Below, one piece after another: positions 8,795 through 19,588 of a stretch of DNA of 64,000 nt. Location: contig NZ_FOUI01000002.1 of NCBI RefSeq assembly GCF_900114825.1, forward strand, positions 1 through 64,000, written 5' to 3'. The stretch comes from Halopseudomonas yangmingensis (GTDB lineage Bacteria > Pseudomonadota > Gammaproteobacteria > Pseudomonadales > Pseudomonadaceae). The notes below the pieces were generated by a model, which saw only the letters and a program-made list of their open reading frames with translations, was not told where the DNA came from and did no database searches. Each line of letters starts with the position of its first letter. Position 1 is the stretch's first letter. The position numbers and the translations under genes were made by a program.

Positions 8795-10051
8795 ATGGCC
8801 CAACAAACCGCTGCCAAACGCAAGCCGGCTGCGCCGCGCAAGGTCAAGCAGGTAAAGACCGTTCCCTTCAAGTGGGAAGGCAAGGACCGCAAGGGTGCCA
8901 AGTGCGGAGGCGTTATCGAAAGCACCGACGCCGCACTGGTCAAGGCCCAGTTGCGCAAGCAGGGCGTCAACGTCACCAAGGTGGCGCGCCAGTCGACCCT
9001 GTTCAGTAAAAGCAAGCCGATCAAACCACTGGACATTGCCTTCTTTACCCGCCAACTGGCTACCATGATGGCTGCCGGGGTACCCATCATCCAGGCCTTT
9101 GACATCATTGCCGAAGGCACCGAGAACGGTAACCTCAAGCGCTTGGTCAACGAAATCAAGACTGACGTAGGCGCTGGTAATACTCTGGCAGAATCCCTGC
9201 GTAAGCACCCCAAGTACTTTGACGACCTGTTCTGCAGTCTGGTCGAATCCGGCGAGCAATCCGGTCGACTTGAATCTCTACTTGACAGGATTGCCACCTA
9301 CAAAGAAAAGACAGAAGCACTGAAGAAAAAAATCAAGAAAGCTCTGACCTACCCCATTGCGGTTGTAGTTGTAGCAGTAATCGTAACTGCCATTTTGCTA
9401 CTCAAGGTCGTTCCGCAATTTGAGAGCGTGTTTGCAGGCTTTGGTGCTGACCTGCCGGCCTTTACGATGTTGGTAATTGCAATATCTCATTGGCTTCAGT
9501 CTTGGTGGTTCATCATCTTGATCGGATTGATAATTGTGGGTATTGCGTACAAGCAAATACATTTGCGATCCAAACCTTTTCGTGATGCCCAGGACCGAGC
9601 TCTGTTGAAGTTTCCTATCATCGGCCAAATCATTTATGAAGCGGCTGTGGCGCGTTTTGCACGCACATTAGCAACTACCTTTGCTGCCGGTGTACCTCTG
9701 GTGGATGCGCTGGACTCAGTGGCCGGAGCTGCCGGCAATGTGGTGTTCTACAATGCCACCATGAAGGTCAAAGAAGATGTCTCGGCTGGCTCGCAGCTGA
9801 ACTTCTCCATGCGTACCACCAATATCTTCCCGGCACTGGCCATCCAGATGACCGGCATTGGTGAGGAGTCCGGCTCGCTGGACGACATGCTGGGCAAGGT
9901 TGCTGATTATTATGAGGCTGAGGTGGACAACAAGGTCGATAACCTGACCACCCTGATGGAGCCAATGATCATGGCCGTACTGGGTGTACTGGTAGGCGGC
10001 CTTATTATCGCCATGTACCTGCCGATCTTCCAGCTGGGTTCAGTCGTCTGA
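8795..10051 (+). CDS. pilC: type IV pilus inner-membrane platform protein PilC
   Basis: This 418-residue polytopic protein couples the PilB/PilT motors to pilin assembly. It has two GspF/T2SSF domains, with the repeated motifs FTRQLATMMAAGVPIIQAFD and FARTLATTFAAGVPLVDALD. Hydrophobic segments lie near residues 185-212 and 220-250 and at the C-terminus (LGVLVGGLIIAMYLPIFQLG). The basic N-terminus, rich in Lys and Ala, is ordinary for PilC. It lies between pilB and pilD with gaps of three bases, as in the standard pseudomonad operon. Part of the middle (about 9290-9680) is less GC-rich than its flanks. Confidence 0.97.
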   Translation: MAQQTAAKRKPAAPRKVKQVKTVPFKWEGKDRKGAKCGGVIESTDAALVKAQLRKQGVNVTKVARQSTLFSKSKPIKPLDIAFFTRQLATMMAAGVPIIQAFDIIAEGTENGNLKRLVNEIKTDVGAGNTLAESLRKHPKYFDDLFCSLVESGEQSGRLESLLDRIATYKEKTEALKKKIKKALTYPIAVVVVAVIVTAILLLKVVPQFESVFAGFGADLPAFTMLVIAISHWLQSWWFIILIGLIIVGIAYKQIHLRSKPFRDAQDRALLKFPIIGQIIYEAAVARFARTLATTFAAGVPLVDALDSVAGAAGNVVFYNATMKVKEDVSAGSQLNFSMRTTNIFPALAIQMTGIGEESGSLDDMLGKVADYYEAEVDNKVDNLTTLMEPMIMAVLGVLVGGLIIAMYLPIFQLGSVV

Positions 10052-10054
10052 TCC

Positions 10055-10927
10055 ATGGAAATTCTGGCATATCTGGATACGTACAATCTGCTGCTGGTTA
10101 CCCTGTGCGGGCTACTGGGCTTGGTGGTCGGCAGCTTTCTGAATGTGCTGGTGCACCGCCTGCCGCGCATGCTGGAGCGCGACTGGCGACAGCAGGCGCT
10201 GGAGTTCCTGTACCCGGAGCAGGAACAACCGGCGCAGGACACCTACAACCTGGTACTGCCGCATTCGCACTGCCCGCACTGCAACAGCAAGATCAAGGCC
10301 TGGCAGAACATTCCGCTGCTCAGTTATGTGCTGCTCGGTGGCCGTTGCGGCAACTGCCGCGAGCGGATCAGCCTGCGCTACCCGCTGGTCGAGGCGCTGA
10401 CAGCGGCCCTGAGTATGCTGGTGGCCTGGCAACTGGGGCTGGGCTGGCCACTACTGGCGATGCTGCTGCTGACCTGGACGCTGATCAGCCTCAGCCTGAT
10501 CGATGCCGACACCCAGTTGCTGCCGGACGTGCTGGTGCTGCCGATGCTGTGGCTGGGGCTGCTGCTGAACGCACAGGCGCTGTTTACTGATTTGTCCTCG
10601 GCAGTATGGGGCGCAGCCTTCGGCTATCTGAGCCTGTGGTCGGTGTACTGGGCATTCAAGCTGCTGACCGGCAAGGAAGGCATGGGCCACGGCGACTTCA
10701 AACTGCTGGCGATGATAGGTGCCTGGGGCGGCTGGCAGGTATTGCCGCTGACCATTCTGCTGTCGTCACTGGTGGGCGCGATACTCGGCATCATCATCCT
10801 CAAGGCCCGCGGCCAATCCAACAGCACCCCCCTGCCCTTCGGCCCCTACATAGCCATTGCCGGCTGGGTGGCCCTGCTCTGGGGTGATGTGATTACCCGC
10901 AGCTATCTGCAATTTGCCGGTTTTTGA
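10055..10927 (+). CDS. pilD: prepilin leader peptidase / N-methyltransferase PilD
   Basis: This inner-membrane aspartic peptidase cleaves type III signal peptides of pilins and pseudopilins and methylates the new N-terminal residue. The 290 residues contain the cytoplasmic zinc loop with CPHC at 73-76 and CGNC at 98-101. They also contain the two catalytic aspartates, Asp150 in SLIDADTQLLPD and Asp214 in the GHGD motif. About eight membrane helices are visible. It would process every pilin-like protein in this window, including both minor-pilin sets. The usual downstream coaE and yacG are absent; the next gene is cpdA on the other strand. Confidence 0.97.
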   Translation: MEILAYLDTYNLLLVTLCGLLGLVVGSFLNVLVHRLPRMLERDWRQQALEFLYPEQEQPAQDTYNLVLPHSHCPHCNSKIKAWQNIPLLSYVLLGGRCGNCRERISLRYPLVEALTAALSMLVAWQLGLGWPLLAMLLLTWTLISLSLIDADTQLLPDVLVLPMLWLGLLLNAQALFTDLSSAVWGAAFGYLSLWSVYWAFKLLTGKEGMGHGDFKLLAMIGAWGGWQVLPLTILLSSLVGAILGIIILKARGQSNSTPLPFGPYIAIAGWVALLWGDVITRSYLQFAGF

Positions 10928-10950
10928 GACGCACCACCGTTGTTGAGCAA

Positions 10951-11763
10951 TCAATACCCGGTGGCATCAGGATCAGCAATAAACAGCCCTTCCGGCAGTC
11001 GTTCGACTGCGGTTTCGATACGGCCATCCGGGTACAGGCGCAGCCAGCGGTAGCCGGGGGACAGGGTGTCGGTGGCGAAGTCGTGACTGTGGGCGGCAAA
11101 CTGCACACAGGTTGACGGACTGGCCAGCAGGCGGACATTACCGCGCAGGCTGTCGTGCTCCTGATGCACATGCCCCCAGAGCACGGCACGCACCTGGTTG
11201 CTGGCGTCTATGCGTGTCCAGAAATCATCGCGGTTCAACAGGCCGATCGGCTCCATCCAGTCACTGCCAATCACCACCGGATGGTGGTGCAGCATGACCA
11301 GCACATGGCGCTCGCCGGCAGTCGCCAGCGCCTGCTCCAGTCGCTCCAGCTGATCCTGCTGCAACAACCCCGGTACTGCGCCCGGGATACTGGTATCCAG
11401 CAGCACCAGCCGCCAGTTACCCAGATCTTCCCAGGCCGGCCATAACGCCCCGGCATCAGGCAGGCGCTGCATCAGGCGGGCATCGTCATGGTTGCCTGCC
11501 AGCCAGCGGCAGGGCGCTCCGAGCACGGCAACTTCCTGCAGAAAACGGGCATAGGCCTGCTCTGTGGCATCCTGGGCTATGTCACCAGTCGCCAGAATGC
11601 GGTCTACCTGGGGCTGTTGCTCACGCACCAGCCCCACCACGGCACGCAGACTGGCGCAGGTATCCATGCCAAGCAGGTCAGCGCCCGGTGTGGAATACAG
11701 ATGGCTATCGGTGAGTTGTATCAGCGTCAGTGGTTCATACTGACTCAAGGGTGCGCCGGACAT
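10951..11763 (-). CDS. cpdA: 3',5'-cyclic-AMP phosphodiesterase CpdA (metallophosphoesterase)
   Basis: This calcineurin-like metallophosphoesterase of about 270 residues hydrolyses cAMP, the signal used by Vfr in pseudomonads to control type IV pili and virulence. The metal-binding motifs occur in order: DSH in LIQLTDSHLY, GD in LATGDIAQD, GNHD in WLAGNHDD, HHHP in MLHHHPV and GHVH in LWGHVHQEH. I prefer the ATG at 11763 to one 24 bases upstream because homologues begin shortly before the LIQLTDSH strand. In Pseudomonas cpdA usually follows nudF and a DUF1249 gene; here those lie about 4 kb away in another orientation. Confidence 0.88.
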   Translation of the reverse strand: MSGAPLSQYEPLTLIQLTDSHLYSTPGADLLGMDTCASLRAVVGLVREQQPQVDRILATGDIAQDATEQAYARFLQEVAVLGAPCRWLAGNHDDARLMQRLPDAGALWPAWEDLGNWRLVLLDTSIPGAVPGLLQQDQLERLEQALATAGERHVLVMLHHHPVVIGSDWMEPIGLLNRDDFWTRIDASNQVRAVLWGHVHQEHDSLRGNVRLLASPSTCVQFAAHSHDFATDTLSPGYRWLRLYPDGRIETAVERLPEGLFIADPDATGY

Positions 11764-11861
11764 CCAGACGGCTCCATATTCTGGCAATGCCGCAATAATG
11801 ACAATTGCTTCCGTTACAATCCAGTAACGATGTCACATTGCAGTGATTTTTTTGTACAAAC

Positions 11862-12135
11862 CCAGCGCACGGCTGCGCCGTGCTGGCCGACTGAAGTCGG
11901 CGCTCCCAGAGGGCCGTGCCGCCAGCCAGCCCCACGCAGACACGGTGGTTTGCTTTTTGGGACCGCCGACTTGAGTCGGCAAAGCAGCCCACAAGGCTGC
12001 CGGTTTGGCTCTTTGGGCACGCCGAATTCATTCGGCAAAGCAGCCCGAAGGGCTGCCGGGGTTGGGACTCAGCGCGGCATCAAACAACCCCAGCGCACGG
12101 CTGCGCCGTGCTGGCCGACTGAAGTCGGCGTTCCC
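11862..12135 (-). repeat. cluster of palindromic REP-like units (types A and B, reverse orientation)
   Basis: The 382-base gap between cpdA and rlmG holds four copies of two palindromic units. Two type B units lie on the - strand at about 11862-11907 and 12089-12135, each with hairpins GCCGACTGAAGTCGGC and ACGGCTGCGCCGT. Two type A units lie between them at about 11955-12002 and 12010-12059, with a GCCGA...TCGGC hairpin and a GCAGCCC...GGGCTGC hairpin. The same units recur near 16.7-17.1 kb and 44 kb. Short open frames here are products of the repeats and not genes. Confidence 0.8.
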
Positions 12136-12145
12136 AGCAGTTGCG

Positions 12146-13276
12146 CTATGAGTTGCCGGCCTCAAGCACGACAAACTTGGGGTTCGCCGCCAACTGGCGC
12201 ACCTGACGAAAGATTTTCTGCAGCGTCAGGTGATAGCCCAGATGCCGATTGCCGACCACCAGCAGGCGTCCCCCCGGCACCAGCGCCCGCTGGCTCTGGC
12301 GGAACAGGCGGCGGGCGATGCGGTCGCCAACCACCTGTTGCTGGTGGAACGGCGGATTGCACAGAATAAGGTCGCAACTGGCGGCGGTTGCCTCGCTAAG
12401 GCCGTCGCTAACGATAAACTCGGCTGTCCGGTCGGGGAAGGCTGCTTGAAAGTTCTGCCGCGCCGAAGCCACCGCGGCCCAGGATTCGTCAATAAAGGTC
12501 AGCCGCGCCTGCGGGTTGCGCCAGGCGGCCATCAGCCCGAGGGCGCCATTGCCGCAGCCCAGATCGACCACCCGAGCCTCTCCAAGGTCCGCTGTAATGC
12601 ACGGCAGCAACACACGGGTGCCGATATCCAAGCGCTCCCGCGAGAACACGCCGGGGTGGTTGTGCAGGGTCAGTGGCGTGCCTTCCAGCGGGTAGCGGCT
12701 GTCCAGCGGCTTTGCGGCCGGTTGCAGCGCCGGATCGCGCCGGCATTGCAGCAGGCGGGCCTTTTTCCAGGCCAGTGAGGCCTGATAGGGCCCGATCTGC
12801 GCCGCCAGCAGATCACCGGCAGTTGGTGGCAGGTGCTTGAGCATGCTGCCGGCCAGCAGCAGGGCATGGTCCTGCAACTGCGGACGCAATCGCTGCAATT
12901 GGTCCTGCAGCAGGCTCAGGCTCTTGGGGATACGCAGCAGCACCTGGGCGTAGTGCTGGTCGGGTATCTGCTGGCTGTTGAAGAACTGCACCGCCTCTGC
13001 CGCCAGCCCATTGGCCTGCAGGTTGTGCTGCAGCGCCTGCCAGGCCATCCAGGAATCACCCCAGCTATGCACCTGCCGGCCTTGCAATGCCAGGGCGGTG
13101 GCCAGGCTGCCAAAGTTGTCATTGATCACCAGCAGCGGCGTGGCGGCGGGTTGCTCCTCGGCCAGCCGCGTCAGCAGGTACTGGTCGGCAGCATCAAAGG
13201 CCAGCAGGGTTGGCTCCTGGGTCGCTGGGTAACGCTGCAGGGGCAGTTCGGCAAGCTGGATCGGGGCATTTGACAT
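12146..13276 (-). CDS. rlmG: 23S rRNA (guanine-1835-N2)-methyltransferase RlmG
   Basis: This two-domain SAM methyltransferase of about 376 residues modifies 23S rRNA. The N-terminal MTS-like domain has LQRYPATQEPTLLAFDAADQ. The C-terminal catalytic domain has VDLGCGNGALGLMAAWRNPQ, LTFIDESWAAVASARQN and the NPPF motif in LILCNPPFHQQQVV. SLAWKKARLLQC and HNHPGVFSRERLDIGTR match RlmG better than its paralogue RsmC. Start chosen at the ATG 13276 (MSNAPIQ), where similarity begins, and not the ATG 105 bases upstream. It is transcribed away from the thiC riboswitch. Confidence 0.88.
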   Translation of the reverse strand: MSNAPIQLAELPLQRYPATQEPTLLAFDAADQYLLTRLAEEQPAATPLLVINDNFGSLATALALQGRQVHSWGDSWMAWQALQHNLQANGLAAEAVQFFNSQQIPDQHYAQVLLRIPKSLSLLQDQLQRLRPQLQDHALLLAGSMLKHLPPTAGDLLAAQIGPYQASLAWKKARLLQCRRDPALQPAAKPLDSRYPLEGTPLTLHNHPGVFSRERLDIGTRVLLPCITADLGEARVVDLGCGNGALGLMAAWRNPQARLTFIDESWAAVASARQNFQAAFPDRTAEFIVSDGLSEATAASCDLILCNPPFHQQQVVGDRIARRLFRQSQRALVPGGRLLVVGNRHLGYHLTLQKIFRQVRQLAANPKFVVLEAGNS

Positions 13277-13383
13277 GGCAGGGTCTGCGGCACGGGAAAC
13301 GCGCAGTATAACAATGCGCCGACCGGCGGGCATTGGTCGGGCTGGTCGAGGCATGCGGGCTGGGCTATGCTGCCACTTCATCT

Positions 13384-15427
<2,044 letters not shown>

Positions 15428-15434
15428 GGCACCG

Positions 15435-15456
15435 GTGGCCCGCGCTGGCGGGCCAC
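15435..15456 (+). terminator. GC-rich hairpin after thiC
   Basis: GTGGCCCGC, a 4-base loop and GCGGGCCAC form a perfect 9-bp stem just after the thiC stop codon. There is no T-run behind it, so it may be a weak terminator or a 3'-end stabilising hairpin. The remaining sequence up to nudF has a short direct repeat of GCTTGTA near 15549-15573 and nothing else recognised. Confidence 0.45.
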
Positions 15457-15591
15457 GGGCCCCACCCCCTCCGTCATTGCGAAGCCCACAGGGCTGAAGC
15501 AATCCATGCGGATTGCAAGAGTGACTGTCGCTTGCCCCACCCCCTGCCTTGCTTGTAGCTTGTAGCTTGCCGCTTGAGAAAGGAAGTTGCC

Positions 15592-16206
15592 GTGACCTTC
15601 ACCACCGCCGATGTCGAGATCATCCAGCGCGATACTGCCTTTCAGGGCTTTTATCGGCTGGATGTGTTGCGCCTGCGCCATCGGCTGTTTGCCGGAGGCT
15701 GGGGGCCGGAGTTGCGGCGGGAGTTGTTTGTCCGGCATGACGCTGTCTGCGTACTACCCTATGACCCGGTTCGCAACAGCGTGGTGTTGCTGGAGCAGAT
15801 GCGTATCGGTGCCATCGACAAGTGTGATAACCCCTGGATGATCGAACTGGTCGCCGGCCTGATCGACACCGACGAGCAACCGGATGAAGTGGCGCATCGT
15901 GAAGCCGAGGAAGAGGCTGGCCTGCAGCTGCGCGAGCTGATCCCGATTACCCGCTATTTCCCCTCCCCCGGTGGCAGCAACGAACGGGTCCACCTGTACT
16001 GTGCACTGGTCGACAGCCAGGGGGTTGGTGGCATCCATGGGCTGCAGGAAGAAGGTGAAGATATCCGTGTCAGTGTCTGGCCGCTGGATGAGGCATTGGC
16101 GGCGCTGGAGCAGGGGCGTATCGACAATGCCGCCAGCATCATCAGCCTGCAATGGCTGGCGCTGCATGCTGAGCGACTGCGTCAGGCTGCCGGTGTCGGG
16201 CAATGA
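15592..16206 (+). CDS. nudF: ADP-ribose pyrophosphatase NudF
   Basis: This Nudix hydrolase of about 204 residues cleaves ADP-ribose to AMP and ribose-5-phosphate. The Nudix box GX5EX7REUXEEXGU is seen as GLIDTDEQPDEVAHREAEEEAGL (residues about 92-114). Downstream, YFPSPGGSNERVHLYCALVD is characteristic of the NudF group. I chose the GTG at 15592 because AAAGGAAG lies just upstream; a TTG at 15574 would precede that site. The stop overlaps the start of the DUF1249 gene (ATGA), as in the standard pseudomonad nudF-DUF1249-cpdA cluster, although cpdA is not next here. Confidence 0.93.
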   Translation: MTFTTADVEIIQRDTAFQGFYRLDVLRLRHRLFAGGWGPELRRELFVRHDAVCVLPYDPVRNSVVLLEQMRIGAIDKCDNPWMIELVAGLIDTDEQPDEVAHREAEEEAGLQLRELIPITRYFPSPGGSNERVHLYCALVDSQGVGGIHGLQEEGEDIRVSVWPLDEALAALEQGRIDNAASIISLQWLALHAERLRQAAGVGQ

Positions 16207-16631
16207 AACGGCCACGCCATCAGATTGACCTGAGGGGCCTGCAGGCCAGCTGCGAGGCCAATTACTGGCGCCTGTTGCGCCTGCTGCCTGCCGCGCCCGG
16301 GGTCAGCCGGGTTGTTGATGCCGAACAGTCTGGTCAGCGCAGCCGATTAGTGCTCGAAGTGCTTGAGCGATGCCCCTACACCACGCGGGTTCGGCTGCAG
16401 TCGGAGCAGTCCCACTGGTTCTGTACCTTACCGATGGAGGTGTGCCTGTACCACGACGCCGGTATGGCCGAAGTGGTTCCGGCAGCCGGTCGCCGGCAAT
16501 ATGAAGGCAGTTACCCCTATCCCAACCGACAGATGCTGCAACCCGACGAAAAGCTCCAACAGAACCGTTTTCTGGGTGAATGGCTGGGGTTTTATCTGAG
16601 TCATGGGCTGGCCGCCGAAAGTATCTGGTAA
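16203..16631 (+). CDS. DUF1249 domain-containing protein (YqiB family)
   Basis: This 142-residue protein of unknown biochemical function belongs to the YqiB/DUF1249 family, small cytoplasmic proteins nearly always encoded between nudF and cpdA. Family-like stretches include ANYWRLLRLLP near the start, PYTTRVRLQ, CLYHDAGMAEVVP and YPYPNRQMLQPDEKLQQNRF near the C-terminus. It overlaps nudF by four bases, which implies translational coupling. Instead of cpdA, a 500-base block of palindromic repeats follows, so the ancestral cluster has been broken at this point. Confidence 0.88.
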   Translation: MKRPRHQIDLRGLQASCEANYWRLLRLLPAAPGVSRVVDAEQSGQRSRLVLEVLERCPYTTRVRLQSEQSHWFCTLPMEVCLYHDAGMAEVVPAAGRRQYEGSYPYPNRQMLQPDEKLQQNRFLGEWLGFYLSHGLAAESIW

Positions 16632-16653
16632 CACCCTCAGCGCCCTTAAACCC

Positions 16654-16791
16654 CGGCAGCCCTCTGGGCTGCTATGCCGAATGAATTCGGCGGTCCCAAA
16701 AAGCCAAAGCGGTTAGCGCTGGGCTGCCGGTGTGCACGGTCCTCTGGGACCGCCGACTTTAGTCGGCCAGCATGGCGAAGCCATGCGCTGG
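16654..16791 (+). repeat. palindromic repeat units A and B, first pair
   Basis: A type A unit (16654-16701; hairpins GCAGCCCTCTGGGCTGC and GCCGAATGAATTCGGC) is followed by a type B unit (16719-16791; hairpins GCCGACTTTAGTCGGC and CATGGCGAAGCCATG). The B unit is repeated without change at 17062-17134. A run of 12 G residues (16790-16801) follows directly. Confidence 0.85.
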
Positions 16792-16820
16792 GGGGGGGGG
16801 GTAGCCGGAGCGCTGAACCC

Positions 16821-17039
16821 CGGCAGCCCTGCGGGCTGCTATGCCGAATGAATTCGGCGGTCCCAAAGAACCAACTCGGCAGCCCTCTGGGCTGCTTTGC
16901 CGAATGAATTCGGCGGTCCCAAAGAACCAACTCGGCAGCCCTCTGGGCTGCTTTGCCGAATGAATTCGGCGGTCCCAAAGAACCAACCCGGCAGCCTCTG
17001 GGCTGCTTTGCCGAATGAATTCGGCGATCCCAAAGAACG
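16821..17039 (+). repeat. four tandem copies of a 56-bp palindromic unit (type A)
   Basis: Copies begin at 16821, 16877, 16933 and 16989, an exact 56-base period with only a few differences between copies. Each copy contains two hairpins, GCAGCC[C]...GGGCTGC and GCCGAATGAATTCGGC, joined by TTT, and a link GGTCCCAAAGAACCAAC to the next copy. The 517-base gap between the DUF1249 gene and tadA is filled almost entirely by this array and the flanking B units. Long open frames here reflect the repeat period and are not credible genes. Confidence 0.9.
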
Positions 17040-17061
17040 AATTCGGCGTGCCGAAAAACCA

Positions 17062-17134
17062 CTGGGCTGCCGGTGTGCACGGTCCTCTGGGACCGCCGAC
17101 TTTAGTCGGCCAGCATGGCGAAGCCATGCGCTGG
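17062..17134 (+). repeat. type B palindromic unit, second copy
   Basis: This 73-base segment repeats 16719-16791, starting CTGGGCTGCCGGTGTGCACG and ending at the CATGGCGAAGCCATG hairpin. The two B copies bracket the tandem A array. Confidence 0.88.
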
Positions 17135-17148
17135 TGTGTGTTGGCCCC

Positions 17149-17604
17149 TCACCCCCGGCGATCGCGGAAGAAGGTTTTCAGCAGGTCGCTGCACTCCTCC
17201 GCCAGCACCCCGCCATCGACCTCTACCCGGTGATTCATCCAGGGCTGCGCCAATACCTGGGCACGGCTGACCACGGCACCGGCACGCGGCTCACTGGCAC
17301 CATACACCAGGCGGCGAATACGGCTGTGCACCAGCAGCCCGGCACACATGGTGCAGGGCTCCAGGGTCACATACAGCGTGGTATCCGGCAGACGGTAATT
17401 GGCATCAGCGGCGGCGGCCGCACGCAGGGCGACCATTTCAGCATGGGCGCTGGGATCATGACTGCTGATTGGCTGATTGAATCCGCGACCGATCACCTGA
17501 CCATCGCGCACCAGCACAGCACCCACCGGCACCTCGCCGAGCGCTGCGCCCTTGCGGGCTTCGGCAATGGCTTCACGCATAAAGTCGATATCGGCCGGCT
17601 TCAT
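17149..17604 (-). CDS. tadA: tRNA adenosine(34) deaminase TadA
   Basis: This zinc-dependent enzyme of about 151 residues converts A34 to inosine in the anticodon of tRNA-Arg. The catalytic HAE motif is in SAHAEMVALRAA, and the zinc cysteines are in LEPCTMCAG (PCXXC). The N-terminus DFMREAIAEARKGAALGEVP and the product-binding VGAVLVRDGQVIGRG are standard. Start chosen at 17604 (MKPADIDF), where similarity begins, and not the ATG 48 bases upstream. It lies 52 bases downstream of cysNC on the same strand. The repeat array sits beyond its 3' end. Confidence 0.94.
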   Translation of the reverse strand: MKPADIDFMREAIAEARKGAALGEVPVGAVLVRDGQVIGRGFNQPISSHDPSAHAEMVALRAAAAADANYRLPDTTLYVTLEPCTMCAGLLVHSRIRRLVYGASEPRAGAVVSRAQVLAQPWMNHRVEVDGGVLAEECSDLLKTFFRDRRG

Positions 17605-17656
17605 CGGGGTATTCCGCAGCGCCCCGGCCCGTGCAAGCACAGGCCGGGGCAAGGGC

Positions 17657-19561
17657 TCAGATCAGCGAACGCTGGCGCAGCAGCTCAATCACCTGACTGA
17701 CGCAGCTGTCCAGATCCTGCTCAGCGGTATTCAGCAGCAGATCAGCATCGGTCGGCGCTTCATAGGGGTAGGACACCCCGGGAACCGTGCCCTCCACATT
17801 CGCCGCATACAGCCCGGACGGATCGCGGGCCTGACATACCGACAGCGGTGCATCCAGGTGCACCAGCAGGCAACGGTTGCCGAGAATATGCCGGGCAACC
17901 GCACGGCTTTCCTCGGTCGGCGCGACAAAGGCACCCAGCGCAATCAGACCCGCCTCATTCATCTGCCGGGCAATACGCGCACCCTTGTGCAGATTCTCGG
18001 CACGCCCGGCAGCGTCCTGACTCAGCCCCTTGGACAGGTCCTGACGCAGCACCTTGCCGTCCAGTACATAGCAGGCACGGCCGGTATCAAACAGCTTGCG
18101 TTCAACCGCATAGGCCAGGGTGCTCTTGCCACTGCCGGACAGACCGGTAAACAGCACGGTCACAGGCTGCTGGCCAAAGCGTTCGGCACGCTCGGCGGCG
18201 GTCACATGGGCCGAGGTGCCGTGCTTGCTGCCGGTGTTCTGGCCGATCAGGCCCTTGGCGACGATCATCCCGGCACCCACGGTGCCATTGGTCATGCGGT
18301 CGATGACGATAAAGGCGCCGGTGGTCCGGTTGCTCTGGTAGTCATCAAAGGCAATCGGCCGCTCCAGCGACAGCTCGACCCGGGCAATCTCGTTCAGTGC
18401 CAGCTCACCGGCACTCTGCTGTTCCAGGGTGTTGACGTCGATCCGGTGCACGATACGGGTAAAGGAGCCCGGACTGTAGCTGGTGGCCCGCTTGATATCG
18501 TACTTGCGGCCCGGCTGCATCGGCTGCTCGGCCATCCACACCAGAGTCGCCTCGAACTGGTCACCCAGCACGGCACGGTTGTCCACATGGGTCAGCAGAT
18601 CGCCACGGGAAATGTCGATCTCGTCTTCCAGGGTCAGGGTGACTGCCTGACCGGGGCCGGCACTCTCCAGCTCGCCGTCGTAGGTGACAATGGATTTGAC
18701 CCGGCTGCTCTTGCCCGAAGGCAGCGCCACCAGCTCATCGCCCTTGTGCACCACGCCAGAGGCGATGGTGCCGGCAAAACCGCGGAAGTTCAGGTTCGGT
18801 CGGCTGACCAGCTGTACCGGAAAGCGCAGATCGGTGAGATTGCGGTCAGCGGCGATCTCGACGCTTTCCAGAATCTCCATCAGGGTCTGGCCGGTATACC
18901 AGGGGCTGCGCTCGCTGCGGTTGACCACGTTGTCGCCCTTCAGCGCCGACATCGGCACGAACTGCACACTGTTACCGTCAAGCAGCTCAAGCCCCTTGGC
19001 GAACTCCCGATAGTCGGCGCAAATCTGCTCGAATACGCCCTGATCGAAGTCCTTCAGGTCCATCTTGTTGACCGCAACCACGATATGCTTGATACCCAGC
19101 AGTGAGGCGATAAAGCTGTGACGCCTGGTCTGGGTCTGCACGCCATAGCGCGCGTCGATCAGAATAATCGCCAGATCACAGGTCGAGGCGCCGGTGGCCA
19201 TGTTGCGGGTGTACTGCTCATGGCCGGGGGTGTCGGCAATGATGAACTTGCGCTTGGTGGTGGAGAAATAGCGGTAGGCCACATCAATGGTGATGCCCTG
19301 TTCGCGCTCGGCCTGCAGGCCATCCACCAGCAACGCCAGATCCACCTCTTCACCGGTGGTGCCGACCTTCTTCGAATCCTTGGTAATCGCCTCCATATGA
19401 TCCTCGTAGATCATCTTGGAGTCGTGCAGCAAACGCCCGATCAGCGTGCTCTTGCCATCGTCAACGTTGCCGCAGGTAAGAAAACGCAGCAGCTCCTTGC
19501 GTTCGTGCTGGGCGAGGTAAGCGAGAATGTCTTCGCTGATCAGTTCAGATTGGTGACTCAT
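17657..19561 (-). CDS. cysNC: bifunctional sulfate adenylyltransferase subunit 1 / APS kinase CysNC
   Basis: This 634-residue fusion serves assimilatory sulfate activation. Residues 1 to about 440 are the CysN GTPase, with G1 [19 protein letters not shown]3 DTPGHEQY and G4 NKMD. The C-terminal 190 residues are APS kinase, with Walker [10 protein letters not shown] and the segment [16 protein letters not shown]. With CysD it makes APS from sulfate and ATP, then phosphorylates it to PAPS. The fused form is normal in pseudomonads. It lies 27 bases after cysD on the same strand and should be co-transcribed. Confidence 0.96.
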   Translation of the reverse strand: MSHQSELISEDILAYLAQHERKELLRFLTCGNVDDGKSTLIGRLLHDSKMIYEDHMEAITKDSKKVGTTGEEVDLALLVDGLQAEREQGITIDVAYRYFSTTKRKFIIADTPGHEQYTRNMATGASTCDLAIILIDARYGVQTQTRRHSFIASLLGIKHIVVAVNKMDLKDFDQGVFEQICADYREFAKGLELLDGNSVQFVPMSALKGDNVVNRSERSPWYTGQTLMEILESVEIAADRNLTDLRFPVQLVSRPNLNFRGFAGTIASGVVHKGDELVALPSGKSSRVKSIVTYDGELESAGPGQAVTLTLEDEIDISRGDLLTHVDNRAVLGDQFEATLVWMAEQPMQPGRKYDIKRATSYSPGSFTRIVHRIDVNTLEQQSAGELALNEIARVELSLERPIAFDDYQSNRTTGAFIVIDRMTNGTVGAGMIVAKGLIGQNTGSKHGTSAHVTAAERAERFGQQPVTVLFTGLSGSGKSTLAYAVERKLFDTGRACYVLDGKVLRQDLSKGLSQDAAGRAENLHKGARIARQMNEAGLIALGAFVAPTEESRAVARHILGNRCLLVHLDAPLSVCQARDPSGLYAANVEGTVPGVSYPYEAPTDADLLLNTAEQDLDSCVSQVIELLRQRSLI

Positions 19562-19588
19562 GTAATTCTCTCCGGCCGCATGCCGCGC

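Noticed and set aside
11488-12369. 293-codon + strand open frame across cpdA, the repeat cluster and rlmG
   Set aside because: It crosses two antisense genes and the palindromic repeats, and its repeated RTAAPCWPTEVG segments come from those repeats.
16821-17039. CRISPR array
   Set aside because: The period is exact and there are no unique spacers between copies; units are contiguous palindromes and no cas genes are nearby.
16646-17127. Overlapping open frames of 120-145 codons on both strands with repeated FGTAEFIRQSS-like peptides
   Set aside because: They arise from the 56-bp palindromic repeat read through in several frames; no ribosome site or family supports them.
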